Shown one piece after another: positions 52,936 to 61,772 of a DNA stretch of 64,000 bases. Origin of the DNA: Streptomyces sp. NRRL F-6492 (GTDB lineage Bacteria > Actinomycetota > Actinomycetes > Streptomycetales > Streptomycetaceae). The translations under genes and the position numbers were made by a program. The stretch is taken from assembly GCF_001280125.1 (NCBI RefSeq), contig NZ_LGEG01000182.1, positions 1 through 64,000 of the forward strand. Direction: 5' to 3'. Numbering within the stretch: position 1 is the first letter of the stretch; each line of letters opens with the position of its first letter. The notes beneath the pieces were generated by a model. That model worked only from the letters and a program-made list of their open reading frames with translations. It did not search any database and was not told the origin of the DNA.

Positions 52936-53622
52936 TTACGTGACCGGGGTCGTCCCGGCCGGGAGGGTCAGCTCCACGGCAAGGGCACGGCCCTCGGCGC
53001 CGACTCGGCGGACGGCCTGGAGCGGGATCCGCTCCTCCTTGCGCCGCCGGCTCAGGACGCGGACGTCGTCCTGAGCCTGGAGGGTGGTACCAGCGCGGCC
53101 CCGGAGTATGGGTATCGGAGGCAGGGGAACGTCGCGGACCTTGCCGCCCTTCGGGGGAGCGAAGACGAACTTCCCTCGGATGCGCTTGAGTTGGTGGCTC
53201 ACGGAGAGCCATCCGCCCTCGTGGTCCACCTCGTCCTCGGAGAGCCCGAACACCTCCCCCTGGCGTAGCCCGCACCCGCCGGCCACGTCGACCGACGTTC
53301 GCGGGAACTCCGGCAGAGCCGCCCGGACGGCGAACACCTGGTCCACGGTCCAGGGAGCGATCCGGGTGGGGGCCCCCTTCGGAACCTGGACCGACCGCGC
53401 CTTGCACGGACCTGCTTCGTTCCAGGAGACCCGTGGGGCTGTCCAGGGCACGCCGCCGGCGGCGGCTTCGTCGTTGGCGATCGCTGCTCCTGCCTGCGCG
53501 GTAGCGGAACCGGTGGGCCGGCTCCCGGGCCGTCTGTGGGCCGTCCGAGAGCCGCCGGCAGCCACCGTGAACCACCAGTAACAACCAAGAGGGCGCGACC
53601 ACCGGTCGCGCCCTCTCCTCAC
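52936..53622 (-). pseudogene. Truncated tyrosine recombinase (integrase)
   Basis: A 228-codon open frame whose middle matches the catalytic N-half of actinobacterial tyrosine integrases: IAPWTVDQVFAVRAALPEF, GGCGLRQGEVFGLSEDEVD (box I Arg) and GKFVFAPPKGGKVRDVPLP. The HxxR and Tyr boxes are absent: after VPLP the sequence changes to an unrelated Arg-rich tail. The N-terminal DNA-binding domain is also missing. Lies directly beside the pmt-proximal att-like repeat. Confidence 0.75.
53589..53615 (-). terminator. Hairpin terminator of pmt
   Basis: 12-bp perfect stem GAGGGCGCGACC/GGTCGCGCCCTC with a 3-nt loop, 18 nt beyond the pmt stop on the minus strand. Confidence 0.75.
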
Positions 53623-53632
53623 GTTCTCCCAG

Positions 53633-55375
53633 TTAGACCCACGTCTCCAGCCACATCCGCCCCCGCCAGTCCTCCAGCGGGATCGGCGTGCCCGTGTAGA
53701 TCGGCCAGAAGTAGATGAAGTTCCAGACGACGAGCAGGACGAGGCAGCCCGCCGCCACCGCGCCGAAGGTGCGGCGCCTCTCCGAGGAGCCCCGGGGGCC
53801 GACGAGCGCGCCCAGCATCATGGCGACCGCCAGACAGAGGAACGGCACGAAGACGACCGCGTAGAAGAGGAAGATGGTGCGCTCCTGGTAGAGGAACCAG
53901 GGGAGCCAGCCGGCCGCGATGCCGCAGGCGATCGCGCCCGCGCGCCAGTCGCGGCGGAAGGCCCAGCGCCACAGGACGTACAGGATCGCGAAGCAGGCGG
54001 CCCACCACAGGAGCGGGGTGCCGAGGGCCAGGACCTCCTGGGCGCACTTCTCCTTGGCGTCGGCCGGGCAGCCCCGCGTGCCGGGCGCCGGGGACTCGTA
54101 GAAGTACGAGACGGGGCGGCCGAGGACGATCCAGGACCAGGGGTTCGACTCGTACGTGTGCGGCGAGGTCAGGCCCACGTGGAAGGAGTAGACCTCGGTC
54201 TCGTAGTGCCAGAGGCTGCGCAGCCAGTCCGGCAGCCAGCTCCAGGTCCCGCCGCCGTTCAGCTTGTCCTGGTCGGCGGCCCAGGAGCGGAAGTAGCCCT
54301 TGTCGCCGACGATCCAGCCGGTCCAGGTCACCAGGTACGTCACGATCGCGACCGGCACCACCGACACGAACGCCGGGACCAGGTCCTTCCTGATCACCGA
54401 GAAGTGCGGGCGGACCGCGCCGGCCGTGCGCCGCCCGGCCACGTCCCACAGCACCGTCATCAGGCCGAAGGCCACCATGACGTACAGGCCGTTCCACTTG
54501 GTCGCCGCCGCGAGCCCCAGCATCACGCCGGCCGCGATCCGCCACGGCCGCCACCCGAGGCGCAGCGTCTCCGCGATCTCCGCGTCCGGCCGCAGCACCC
54601 CCTCCTCGTCCTCCGGGAGCGCCGCCGCCAGCCGTTTCCTGACCCGGTCGCGGTCCAGGACGAGACAGCCGAAGGAGGCCAGCACGAAGAACATCAGCAC
54701 CTGGTCGAGGAGCGCGGTGCGGCTCATCACGAAGTGCAGCCCGTCGACCGCGAGCAGCAGGCCCGCCAGACAGCCCAGGAGCGTCGAGCGGAACAGGCGC
54801 CGCCCGATCCGGCACAGCATCAGGACCGACAGGGTGCCGAGCAGGGCCACCATGAAGCGCCAGCCGAACGGCTCGAAGCCGAACAGCTTCTCGCCCGCGC
54901 CGATCACCCATTTGCCCATCGGCGGGTGGACGACGTAGCCCGGGTCGGTCGGCACGAGGACCGATCCCGGGTCCTTCAGGACCGTCTTGTCGATGTCCTT
55001 CGGCCAGGCCCCCTCGTACCCCTGGTTGATCAGGGCCCAGGAGTCCTTGGCGTAGTACGTCTCGTCGAATATCACCGCGTGCAACTTGCCCAGGTCCCAG
55101 AACCGGAGCAGCCCCGCGACCGCCGTGACCAGGAGCGGGCCGCCCCAGGCCAGCAGCCGCCACAGCCGCTCGGCCGGGCCGGGGCCGACGCCGAGGAGCG
55201 ACCACACGCGTGCGGAGGGCCGGGTGTACGGGGGGTCGAGCCGCTCCCGCAGCCCGATGGGGGCGGCACTTCCGGCGGGGGGCGCGTAGCCGAAGCGCCG
55301 GAGCCGCTGCTGCCACGAAGAGGGCTCTGCCACGGACTGCCGGCCCTCCAGGGTCTCGGGTGCGGTACTGGTCAC
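53633..55375 (-). CDS. pmt: Protein O-mannosyltransferase (dolichyl-phosphate-mannose type)
   Basis: 580 residues, about ten or eleven spans. The first extracytoplasmic loop has FDETYYAKDSW, containing the catalytic Asp-Glu of GT39 enzymes; VHPPMGKW and the motif ending NFIYFWPIYTGTPIP are also typical. It transfers mannose from polyprenyl phosphate to exported proteins. GTG at 55375 is supported by a TACGAT box 6 nt upstream. Its last 84 bp are duplicated at 51285, so its present 3' end may derive from an inserted element. Confidence 0.92.
   Translation of the reverse strand: MTSTAPETLEGRQSVAEPSSWQQRLRRFGYAPPAGSAAPIGLRERLDPPYTRPSARVWSLLGVGPGPAERLWRLLAWGGPLLVTAVAGLLRFWDLGKLHAVIFDETYYAKDSWALINQGYEGAWPKDIDKTVLKDPGSVLVPTDPGYVVHPPMGKWVIGAGEKLFGFEPFGWRFMVALLGTLSVLMLCRIGRRLFRSTLLGCLAGLLLAVDGLHFVMSRTALLDQVLMFFVLASFGCLVLDRDRVRKRLAAALPEDEEGVLRPDAEIAETLRLGWRPWRIAAGVMLGLAAATKWNGLYVMVAFGLMTVLWDVAGRRTAGAVRPHFSVIRKDLVPAFVSVVPVAIVTYLVTWTGWIVGDKGYFRSWAADQDKLNGGGTWSWLPDWLRSLWHYETEVYSFHVGLTSPHTYESNPWSWIVLGRPVSYFYESPAPGTRGCPADAKEKCAQEVLALGTPLLWWAACFAILYVLWRWAFRRDWRAGAIACGIAAGWLPWFLYQERTIFLFYAVVFVPFLCLAVAMMLGALVGPRGSSERRRTFGAVAAGCLVLLVVWNFIYFWPIYTGTPIPLEDWRGRMWLETWV
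53637..53720 (-). repeat. att-like direct repeat at the functional pmt 3' end
   Basis: Partner of 51285-51368 with four mismatches; identical cores of 30 and 25 bp. It encodes the last residues of pmt. Confidence 0.85.
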
Positions 55376-55381
55376 CGCGCC

Positions 55382-55387
55382 ATCGTA
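55382..55387 (-). promoter_or_regulatory. Putative leaderless -10 box (TACGAT) of pmt
   Basis: TACGAT on the minus strand ends 6 nt before the pmt GTG. Confidence 0.45.
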
Positions 55388-55436
55388 GGGAACGCGCCTG
55401 TGCGCGTCGCCCGTCCGGGCTGGGAGGATGGCACCC

Positions 55437-56384
55437 GTGACAGGAACGCTGGTACTCGCAGGGACCCCCATCGGCGACATCGCGGACGCCCCGCCCCGGC
55501 TCGCCACCGAGCTGCAGAACGCGGACATCGTGGCCGCCGAGGACACCCGCAGGCTGCGCGGCCTGACCCGGGCCCTCGGCATCCACACCTCCGGGCGCGT
55601 CGTCTCGTACTTCGAGGGCAACGAGTCCGCCCGTACGCCCGAGCTGGTCGAGGCGCTGGTCGGCGGGGCGCGGGTGCTGCTCGTGACCGACGCGGGCATG
55701 CCGTCCGTGTCGGACCCCGGCTACCGGCTCGTCGCCGCCGCCGTCGAGCGGGACGTCAAGGTCACGGCCGTCCCCGGGCCGTCCGCCGTCCTCACCGCCC
55801 TCGCCCTCTCCGGCCTCCCCGTCGACCGCTTCTGCTTCGAGGGCTTCCTGCCGAGGAAGGCGGGCGAGCGCCTCGGGCGGCTGCGCGAGGTCGCGGACGA
55901 GCGGCGGACCCTCGTCTACTTCGAGGCCCCGCACCGGCTCGACGACACCCTCGCCGCGATGGCCGAGGTCTTCGGCGCCGACCGGCGGGCCGCCGTCTGC
56001 CGCGAACTGACCAAGACGTACGAGGAGGTCAAGCGGGGCCCGCTGGCCGAGCTCGCGGCCTGGGCGGCCGAGGGCGTACGGGGCGAGATCACCGTCGTCG
56101 TCGAGGGCGCCCCGGAGACCGGGCCCGCCGAGCTCGACGCGGAGGAGCTGGTGCGCAGGGTGCGGGTGCGCGAGGAGGCGGGGGAGCGGCGCAAGGAGGC
56201 GATCGCGGCGGTCGCCGCCGAGGCGGGTCTGCCCAAGCGCGAGGTGTTCGACGCGGTGGTCGCGGCGAAGAACGCGGAGGCGGCGGGGCCGGGGGGCACG
56301 GCGAAGAACGCGGAGGCGGCGGGGCCGGGGGACACGGCGAAGAACGCGGAGGCGGCGGGGCCGGGGGACACAGCGAAGGGCTGA
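55437..56384 (+). CDS. rsmI: 16S rRNA (cytidine1402-2'-O)-methyltransferase
   Basis: 315 residues of the tetrapyrrole-methylase fold: LVLAGTPIGD, AAEDTRRLRGL, VSYFEGNE, DAGMPSVSDPG, VPGPSAVLTAL and FEAPHRL. GTG 55437 is chosen since GGGAGG lies 9 nt upstream; the ATG at 55428 abuts the ribosome-binding site. The C-terminus adds three 12-residue AKNAEAAGPGxT repeats. Divergent from pmt, a conserved Streptomyces arrangement. Confidence 0.95.
   Translation: MTGTLVLAGTPIGDIADAPPRLATELQNADIVAAEDTRRLRGLTRALGIHTSGRVVSYFEGNESARTPELVEALVGGARVLLVTDAGMPSVSDPGYRLVAAAVERDVKVTAVPGPSAVLTALALSGLPVDRFCFEGFLPRKAGERLGRLREVADERRTLVYFEAPHRLDDTLAAMAEVFGADRRAAVCRELTKTYEEVKRGPLAELAAWAAEGVRGEITVVVEGAPETGPAELDAEELVRRVRVREEAGERRKEAIAAVAAEAGLPKREVFDAVVAAKNAEAAGPGGTAKNAEAAGPGDTAKNAEAAGPGDTAKG
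56265..56372. repeat. 36-bp tandem repeat at rsmI 3' end, three copies
   Basis: Three almost identical in-frame 36-bp units, each encoding AKNAEAAGPGGT or AKNAEAAGPGDT. Confidence 0.95.
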
Positions 56385-56516
56385 GGCGGGGCCGTACGGC
56401 GGAGGGTCGGGTTGAATCGAACTTTTGGCCGGTTGACTTGTACAACCCCCCGACCCGATCACGAGTCTCAACGGGCACGGCACTCCCCGTGTCCGTTCTT
56501 CTCGTGGGGGTTCACC

Positions 56517-58730
56517 TTGCAGTTCCGCTCCACCCGCCTCGCCCTGGCCGTCACCGCCGTCCTCACCGTCACGGCCCTCGGCGCCGGCACGCTGGCGACC
56601 GCCCCGGCCGCCCTCGCCGCCGGGCCGGGTCCGGTCGCGGCCCCGGCCCAGCAGGCCGCCGGCCTCCCCGTCTACCCGGAGGGCACCGACCCCGGGGGCG
56701 TGGGGGCCTCCGGCTTCCTGACGTACTTCTTCGCCGACGACACCTCCCGGAAGCTGCTCTGGACGCCGTACGGCGGTGGCCCCAGGACCCTGCTCCAGGC
56801 GCCGGAGGGCGGCGGCTGGACCGTGGGCGCCGGCGACGTGGTCGTCCTCGGCGACGACAACTGGGTCTTCGAGATGCGGTCGCTCACCCTGCGGAACATG
56901 GCCACCCCGTCCGCCCCCGCCGTCGGCATCGACCTCCGCCCGCTGAACGGGACGTTCGTGGCCGTCCTGAGCCCGACCAGCGTCCTCGCGCAGCTGACGA
57001 AGGCGGACGGCACGGCGGAGCTGCACGTGGTGACCAAGGACGGCGCCGCGACGAACACCCGCAAGATCGCGGGGCTGCCCGCGGACGCCACCGAGTTCTT
57101 CGGCTCGGAGGTCCGGGACGGCGTCGTCCTCGCCGGGTACGAGACGGGCCCGGCGAACGCCCGCACCGGCGGCCGCGCCCTGGTCGACACGGCGGCCGGC
57201 ACGGTCACCGAGACGTACGCCTCCGCCGAGGCCGGGCGCGGCTTCGGCGGCCTGCAGTTCTCCGGCTCGCACGTCGCCTGGTACGAGTACGAGTCCGGCA
57301 CCGGGGGGATCATCCGGTCCGTCGACCGCAGGACGCGCGAGGTGAAGCGGACCGTCCTCGGCCGCCACGACGCCGGGTGGTACACCTCGCTCGTGGGCGA
57401 CCGGCTGGTCTACGGCAACCCCGCCACGCCGGTCCGGGCCGTCTCCCTGGCCACGGGCGAGGTCCAGGACCTCCTGGACTCCGGCTCCGCGGCGCTGACC
57501 GCGCCGGACGGCACCGCGCTGGTGCGCGGCGCGCGGGCCGCCGACGGCAAGGGCCTGTTCCGGGTCGAGGCCGGGCAGGACGGTGCCCTGAAGGTCACCA
57601 AGGCGGCGGACGAGGCCCCGCTGCCCGAGCTCGCGGTCGACCAGGTCCACGTCCCCGACACGGTGGACCTCGACCGGACCGGCGGCAAGGTGACGCTGGG
57701 ATGGACGCTGTCGCGCCCCGACGCCCGCCTGGACGTCACGCTCACCCACATCGCCACGGGCCAGGAGTTCCACACGCGCGTGGACGCCCCCGCCGAGGGC
57801 ACCCGCTTCTCCTTCACCTGGGACGGCACCGTCGACGGCGTGAACGCGCCGAACGGCTCGTACGGGGTGGAGGCCGAGGCGACGGCGCTCGACGGCACCG
57901 GCGAGCCCGCCCACCAGGGCTGGCTCATGAACGTCACCCGCGCGCACAACCCGCACGACTACACGAACAACGGCTCCACCGACGTCCTCGCCCGCGACAA
58001 GGACGGCGTGCTGTGGAACGACGACCTGCGGGACCGGCCGGCGGCCGGCGCGGAGGGGAGCGCCCGGCGCACCAAGGCGGGCTGGGGCTGGCAGATCTAC
58101 CGGCAGCTGGAGGCCGTCGGCAGCATCGCGGGCAACGAGGTCGGCGACCTGGTCGCCGTCGACGGCTCCGGCGTGCTCTGGCACTACCTCGGCAAGGGCG
58201 ACGGCACCTTCGCGTCCCGCGTGAAGGTCGGCGCCGGCTGGCAGGTCTACGACCGGATCACGGGCGGCAGCGACCTCGACGGCGACGGCCGCGCCGACGT
58301 CGTCGCCACCGACAAGGCGGGCGACCTCTACGTCTACAAGGGCACCGGCAACGCCTCGGCGCCCTTCGCCGCCCGCCAGAAGACCGGCTTCGGCTGGGGC
58401 GTCTACAACCAGATCACGGCCGTCGGCGACATCGCCGGATCGGCGGCCGGAGACCTCGTCGCCCGCGACAAGGACGGCGTCCTCTGGCTGTACCTCGGCA
58501 AGGGCGACGGCACGTTCGCGCCCCGCGTGAAGGTCGGCGCCGGCTGGAACGCCTTCACCCAGCTCGTCGGCGCCGGTGACGTCGACGACGACGGGCGCCC
58601 GGACCTGATCGCGTACGGGGCGGGCGGCACGTACGTCTACCGCTCGACGGGCTCCTCCACCGCCCCCTTCACCCGCCGCACGACGACGCTGTACGCGGGC
58701 GAGGGCACCGCGTTCGACAACGTCCTCTAG
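56517..58730 (+). CDS. Secreted FG-GAP/VCBS repeat protein 3 with FlgD Ig-like domain
   Basis: 737 residues. Signal peptide about 1-34 (LAVTAVLTVTALGAG, ALA end). Residues about 60-370 look like a beta-propeller; about 385-475 a FlgD-type Ig domain (FTWDGTVDGVNAPNGSYGVE); then four or five FG-GAP repeats (DLVARDKDGVLWLYLGKGDG, VKVGAGWNAF). TTG start with GTGGGGG 6 nt upstream, chosen because the signal peptide begins there. Extracellular, function unknown; closest in style to the protein at 49804. Confidence 0.85.
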   Translation: MQFRSTRLALAVTAVLTVTALGAGTLATAPAALAAGPGPVAAPAQQAAGLPVYPEGTDPGGVGASGFLTYFFADDTSRKLLWTPYGGGPRTLLQAPEGGGWTVGAGDVVVLGDDNWVFEMRSLTLRNMATPSAPAVGIDLRPLNGTFVAVLSPTSVLAQLTKADGTAELHVVTKDGAATNTRKIAGLPADATEFFGSEVRDGVVLAGYETGPANARTGGRALVDTAAGTVTETYASAEAGRGFGGLQFSGSHVAWYEYESGTGGIIRSVDRRTREVKRTVLGRHDAGWYTSLVGDRLVYGNPATPVRAVSLATGEVQDLLDSGSAALTAPDGTALVRGARAADGKGLFRVEAGQDGALKVTKAADEAPLPELAVDQVHVPDTVDLDRTGGKVTLGWTLSRPDARLDVTLTHIATGQEFHTRVDAPAEGTRFSFTWDGTVDGVNAPNGSYGVEAEATALDGTGEPAHQGWLMNVTRAHNPHDYTNNGSTDVLARDKDGVLWNDDLRDRPAAGAEGSARRTKAGWGWQIYRQLEAVGSIAGNEVGDLVAVDGSGVLWHYLGKGDGTFASRVKVGAGWQVYDRITGGSDLDGDGRADVVATDKAGDLYVYKGTGNASAPFAARQKTGFGWGVYNQITAVGDIAGSAAGDLVARDKDGVLWLYLGKGDGTFAPRVKVGAGWNAFTQLVGAGDVDDDGRPDLIAYGAGGTYVYRSTGSSTAPFTRRTTTLYAGEGTAFDNVL

Positions 58731-58739
58731 GGCGTGTCC

Positions 58740-58775
58740 GCGGGTCCGCCGGCCCTTGGCCGCCGGCGGACCCGC
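58740..58775 (+). terminator. Intrinsic terminator after FG-GAP gene 3
   Basis: 14-bp perfect stem GCGGGTCCGCCGGC with 8-nt loop, 9 nt after the stop. Confidence 0.85.
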
Positions 58776-58941
58776 GCGGTCCGCTCCGCCGCCTTACGCT
58801 GGAAGGTAAAGCCGAACCCGGCGCCGGGACATTTTCCCCGGGCCCTCGGCAAGGGAAGGGCCAAGAGCCTTCCATGGTTCCTCCCCCGCTGATGCGCTCC
58901 GGCCCGAAAAGGCGTCCACTGATCGGTGGAGAGGAGCTGGC

Positions 58942-59358
58942 ATGAGCGAGATCACCGGCACCGGCACGTCCGTCGCCCACGAGGCGTACGCCTTCGCCTG
59001 CATGCGCTGCGGATACGGCTGGGAGCAGGCGTACGACATCGAGCACCACGTCGACGCGGCCGGCCAGGAATTCGTCGTCTACAAGGCCGGGGGAGAGCGG
59101 GTCCCGTCCCCGCTGTCCAGCCCCACCTGCATGAACTGCGGCGGCCACGTCGTCCGGATCATGCGCGCGGGGCAGGTGTCCTCGGTGCTCGACCTGATCG
59201 CCGCGACCGAGAAGCACGGCCACGGGGCCAGGGAGACCAAGCCGATCGGGCCCGCCGGCCCCATCGGACAGGAGCTGACCGAGGGGCCCGACGTCCCGCC
59301 CGTGCCGCACCACTGGCACCTGTCGGACCTCCTGCACCCCTTCCGGAAGCGCGGGTAG
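58942..59358 (+). CDS. Hypothetical zinc-ribbon-like protein
   Basis: 138 residues. CMRCGYGW near residue 20 and CMNCGGHV near 63 form two CxxC knuckles, likely to bind zinc; His residues cluster near 36 and in the C-terminal VPHHWHLSDLLHPF. ATG has GAGAGGAG 7 nt upstream. Conserved in Streptomyces before tatD; function unknown. Confidence 0.8.
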   Translation: MSEITGTGTSVAHEAYAFACMRCGYGWEQAYDIEHHVDAAGQEFVVYKAGGERVPSPLSSPTCMNCGGHVVRIMRAGQVSSVLDLIAATEKHGHGARETKPIGPAGPIGQELTEGPDVPPVPHHWHLSDLLHPFRKRG

Positions 59359-59404
59359 CGCGGGCGGCCGGAAAAGGGGCGGGCGTCGGCACGCGTGGCC
59401 CTCG

Positions 59405-59410
59405 TACGAT
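59405..59410 (+). promoter_or_regulatory. Putative leaderless -10 box (TACGAT) of tatD
   Basis: TACGAT ends 7 nt before the tatD ATG. Confidence 0.45.
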
Positions 59411-59417
59411 CGGGGCC

Positions 59418-60287
59418 ATGAGTGCCAAGGACGCCCCGCCCCCGCTGCCCGAACCCCTCCTCGTGGAGGTCGCGGACTCCCACACCCATCTGGACATGCA
59501 GTCCGGGACGGTCGAGGAGGCCCTGGTGAAGGCCGCCGCCGTCGGCGTCACCACGGTCGTGCAGGTCGGCTGCGACGTGAAGGGCTCCCGATGGGCCGCC
59601 GAGACGGCCGCCGCCCACGAGAACGTGCACGCGGCCGTCGCCCTCCACCCCAACGAAGCCCCGAGGATCGTCCTGGGCGACCCCGACGGATGGTCCCGGC
59701 AGGGGGCGCGCGAGGGCGGCGGGGACGCGGCCCTCGACGACGCGCTCACCGAGATCGACCGGCTCGCCGCCCTGCCGCACGTGCGCGGGGTCGGCGAGAC
59801 CGGCCTCGACTTCTTCCGCACGGGACCGGAGGGCGTCGCCGCGCAGGAGCGCTCCTTCCGCGCCCACATCGAGATCGCCAAGCGGCACGGCAAGGCGCTC
59901 GTCATCCACGACCGCGAGGCCCACGCCGACGTGCTGCGCGTCCTGGACGAGGAGGGCGCCCCCGAGCGGACCGTCTTCCACTGCTACTCCGGCGACGCGG
60001 AGATGGCGGAGATCTGCGCCGCCAAGGGCTACTACATGTCCTTCGCGGGCAACGTCACCTTCAAGAACGCCCAGCCGCTCCGGGACGCCCTCGCGGTCGC
60101 CCCCCTGGAGCTGGTCCTCGTCGAGACCGACGCCCCCTTCCTCACCCCGGCGCCCTTCCGGGGCCGCCCCAACGCCCCGTACCTGATCCCGGTCACCGTC
60201 CGGGCCATGGCGCAGGTGCGCGGCATCGGGGAGAACGAGCTGGCGGAGGCGATCGCGGTGAACACGGCCCGCGCGTTCGACTACTGA
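59418..60287 (+). CDS. tatD: TatD family metal-dependent hydrolase/DNase
   Basis: 289 residues. Metal ligands in DSHTHLDM, GVGETGLDFFR (Glu), ALVIHDREA, VFHCYSGD and ETDAPFL complete the TatD site. 3'-5' DNase/AP activity is known for the family. Precedes rpfB, rsmA and ispE. Confidence 0.95.
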   Translation: MSAKDAPPPLPEPLLVEVADSHTHLDMQSGTVEEALVKAAAVGVTTVVQVGCDVKGSRWAAETAAAHENVHAAVALHPNEAPRIVLGDPDGWSRQGAREGGGDAALDDALTEIDRLAALPHVRGVGETGLDFFRTGPEGVAAQERSFRAHIEIAKRHGKALVIHDREAHADVLRVLDEEGAPERTVFHCYSGDAEMAEICAAKGYYMSFAGNVTFKNAQPLRDALAVAPLELVLVETDAPFLTPAPFRGRPNAPYLIPVTVRAMAQVRGIGENELAEAIAVNTARAFDY

Positions 60288-60374
60288 GCGCGAGGAGCCC
60301 GCACCGACTGTCACCGATCCATAACGGTTACGGGAAGTGGTCGGGTCGTCATGGAGGGTGACCGGGGCCGGGGC

Positions 60375-60380
60375 TAGGGT
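60375..60380 (+). promoter_or_regulatory. Possible -10 box (TAGGGT) of rpfB
   Basis: TAGGGT ends 9 nt before the rpfB GTG, so the transcript would be leaderless or nearly so. No c-di-AMP riboswitch-like structure is evident upstream. Confidence 0.4.
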
Positions 60381-60389
60381 CCCGGCCTC

Positions 60390-61733
60390 GTGAGCACTTC
60401 CCAGGGCAGTCACCGGGCCGGACGCCGGGGCACGGCCCCCGCCGCCCTCCCCCTCCACGAGCAGCCGACGCAGGCGGCACCGCTGGCCGTGCCCGGCCCC
60501 GCGCCCGCCTCCTGGGGAGCCCCCGACGCCGCTCCCGGCACCGTCCCCGGCCAGGGCACCCGCGCCGGGGCCCGCCGCGCCGCCCGCCGCCGCCGGGCCG
60601 CCGGGCCCTCCCCGGCGGCCTCCAGGGCCCTCGGGGCCGCCGGGGAGGGCCTGCGGCGGCTCGTCCCGCAGGCCCTCGTCGTCGCCTTCCTCGCCGGCGG
60701 CACCACCGCCTTCGTCGCCGACGACAAGGCCGTCCGGCTCTCCGTCGACGGCGTCCCGCGCACCCTGCACACCTTCGCCGACGACGTCGGCGAGCTCCTC
60801 GCCGACGAGGGCCTGGCCGTCGACGCGCACGACATCGTCGCCCCCGCCCCCGGCGAGGCCCTCACCGACGGCGACGAGGTCGTGGTCCGCTACGGACGCC
60901 CGATCACCCTCACCCTCGACGGCCGGCGCCACCGGGTGTGGACGACCGCCCGGAGCGTCGAGGAGGCGCTGCGCCAGTTCGGGGTCCGCGCGGAGGGCGC
61001 GTACCTCTCGGTCTCCCGCTCGGCCGCCATCTCCCGGCACGGCCTCGCCCTCGACGTGCGCACCGAGCGGGCCGTCACCTTCCTCGCCGACGGGCGCGAG
61101 CGGACCGTCCGCACCAACGCCGCCACCGTCGGGGAGGCGCTCGCCGAGACCGGGATCACCCTCTCCGGGCGGGACGCCCTCTCCGTGGACCCCGGCTCCT
61201 TCCCCCGCGACGGCCAGACGGTCACCGTGCTGCGGATCACCGACAGCAGGCGGGTGCGCGAGGAGACCGTCCCGTACGCCGTCGAGCGGGTCCGCGACCC
61301 GGAGCTCTTCGCCGGGACCGAGGTCGTCGAACGGCAGGGCGCCCACGGCGTCCGCCGCGTCACGTACGCCCTGCGCTCGGTCAACGGCGTCCAGGGGCGG
61401 CCCCGCAGGCTCGGCGAGGAGATCGTCCGCGAGCCCGTCAGCCGCAAGGTGCGGATCGGCACCCGCCGCCCGCCCGCCACCGCGACCGGCGCCGACGGCC
61501 TCGACTGGGGCGCGCTCGCCGCCTGCGAGTCCGGCGGCCGGCCGGACGCCGTCGACCCCTCGGGGACGTACGGCGGGCTCTACCAGTTCGACCCCGCCAC
61601 CTGGCACGCGCTCGGCGGCGCCGGCACCGCCCAGGACGCGCCCGCCGCCGAGCAGACCCTCCGCGCGAAGAAGCTGTACGTGCAGCGGGGGGCGAGCCCG
61701 TGGCCCCACTGCGGACGCCGGCTGCGCGGGTGA
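60390..61733 (+). CDS. rpfB: Resuscitation-promoting factor, RpfB type
   Basis: 447 residues. Pro/Ala/Arg-rich cytoplasmic N-terminus (about 1-90), one membrane anchor (about 92-110), three DUF348 ubiquitin-like domains (VRLSVDGVPRTLHTFADDVG, TLTLDGRRHRVWTTARSVEE, VTFLADGRERTVRTNAATVG), a G5 domain (about 275-350) and the Rpf transglycosylase domain with catalytic Glu in LAACESGG. It cleaves peptidoglycan to allow spore germination or regrowth. Confidence 0.95.
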   Translation: MSTSQGSHRAGRRGTAPAALPLHEQPTQAAPLAVPGPAPASWGAPDAAPGTVPGQGTRAGARRAARRRRAAGPSPAASRALGAAGEGLRRLVPQALVVAFLAGGTTAFVADDKAVRLSVDGVPRTLHTFADDVGELLADEGLAVDAHDIVAPAPGEALTDGDEVVVRYGRPITLTLDGRRHRVWTTARSVEEALRQFGVRAEGAYLSVSRSAAISRHGLALDVRTERAVTFLADGRERTVRTNAATVGEALAETGITLSGRDALSVDPGSFPRDGQTVTVLRITDSRRVREETVPYAVERVRDPELFAGTEVVERQGAHGVRRVTYALRSVNGVQGRPRRLGEEIVREPVSRKVRIGTRRPPATATGADGLDWGALAACESGGRPDAVDPSGTYGGLYQFDPATWHALGGAGTAQDAPAAEQTLRAKKLYVQRGASPWPHCGRRLRG

Positions 61734-61760
61734 GCGGCGGGCCGTGCGACGGGCAAGGCC

Positions 61761-61766
61761 TAGTCT
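61761..61766 (+). promoter_or_regulatory. Putative leaderless -10 box (TAGTCT) of rsmA
   Basis: TAGTCT ends 6 nt before the rsmA GTG; no ribosome-binding site fits. Confidence 0.5.
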
Positions 61767-61772
61767 GTACCG

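Larger units (their letters stand above)
51284..53723. mobile_element. Decayed integrative element inserted at the 3' end of pmt
   Basis: Two direct repeats 2352 bp apart, each an 84-bp copy of the pmt 3' end, bracket a truncated tyrosine integrase next to the pmt-proximal repeat and one secreted I36/FG-GAP gene. This is the layout left when an element recombines into a gene end, restores that end and displaces the original. No replication, transfer or excisionase genes remain. The 230 nt from 51370 to 51600 hold no gene apart from a terminator. Confidence 0.75.

Noticed and set aside
52816-53268. Plus-strand 150-codon open frame opposite the integrase remnant
   Set aside because: No motif or ribosome-binding site; the opposite strand shows clear integrase residues.
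60288-60389. c-di-AMP (ydaO) riboswitch before rpfB
   Set aside because: Only about 100 nt lie upstream, with a -10 box directly before the start; too short for that riboswitch.
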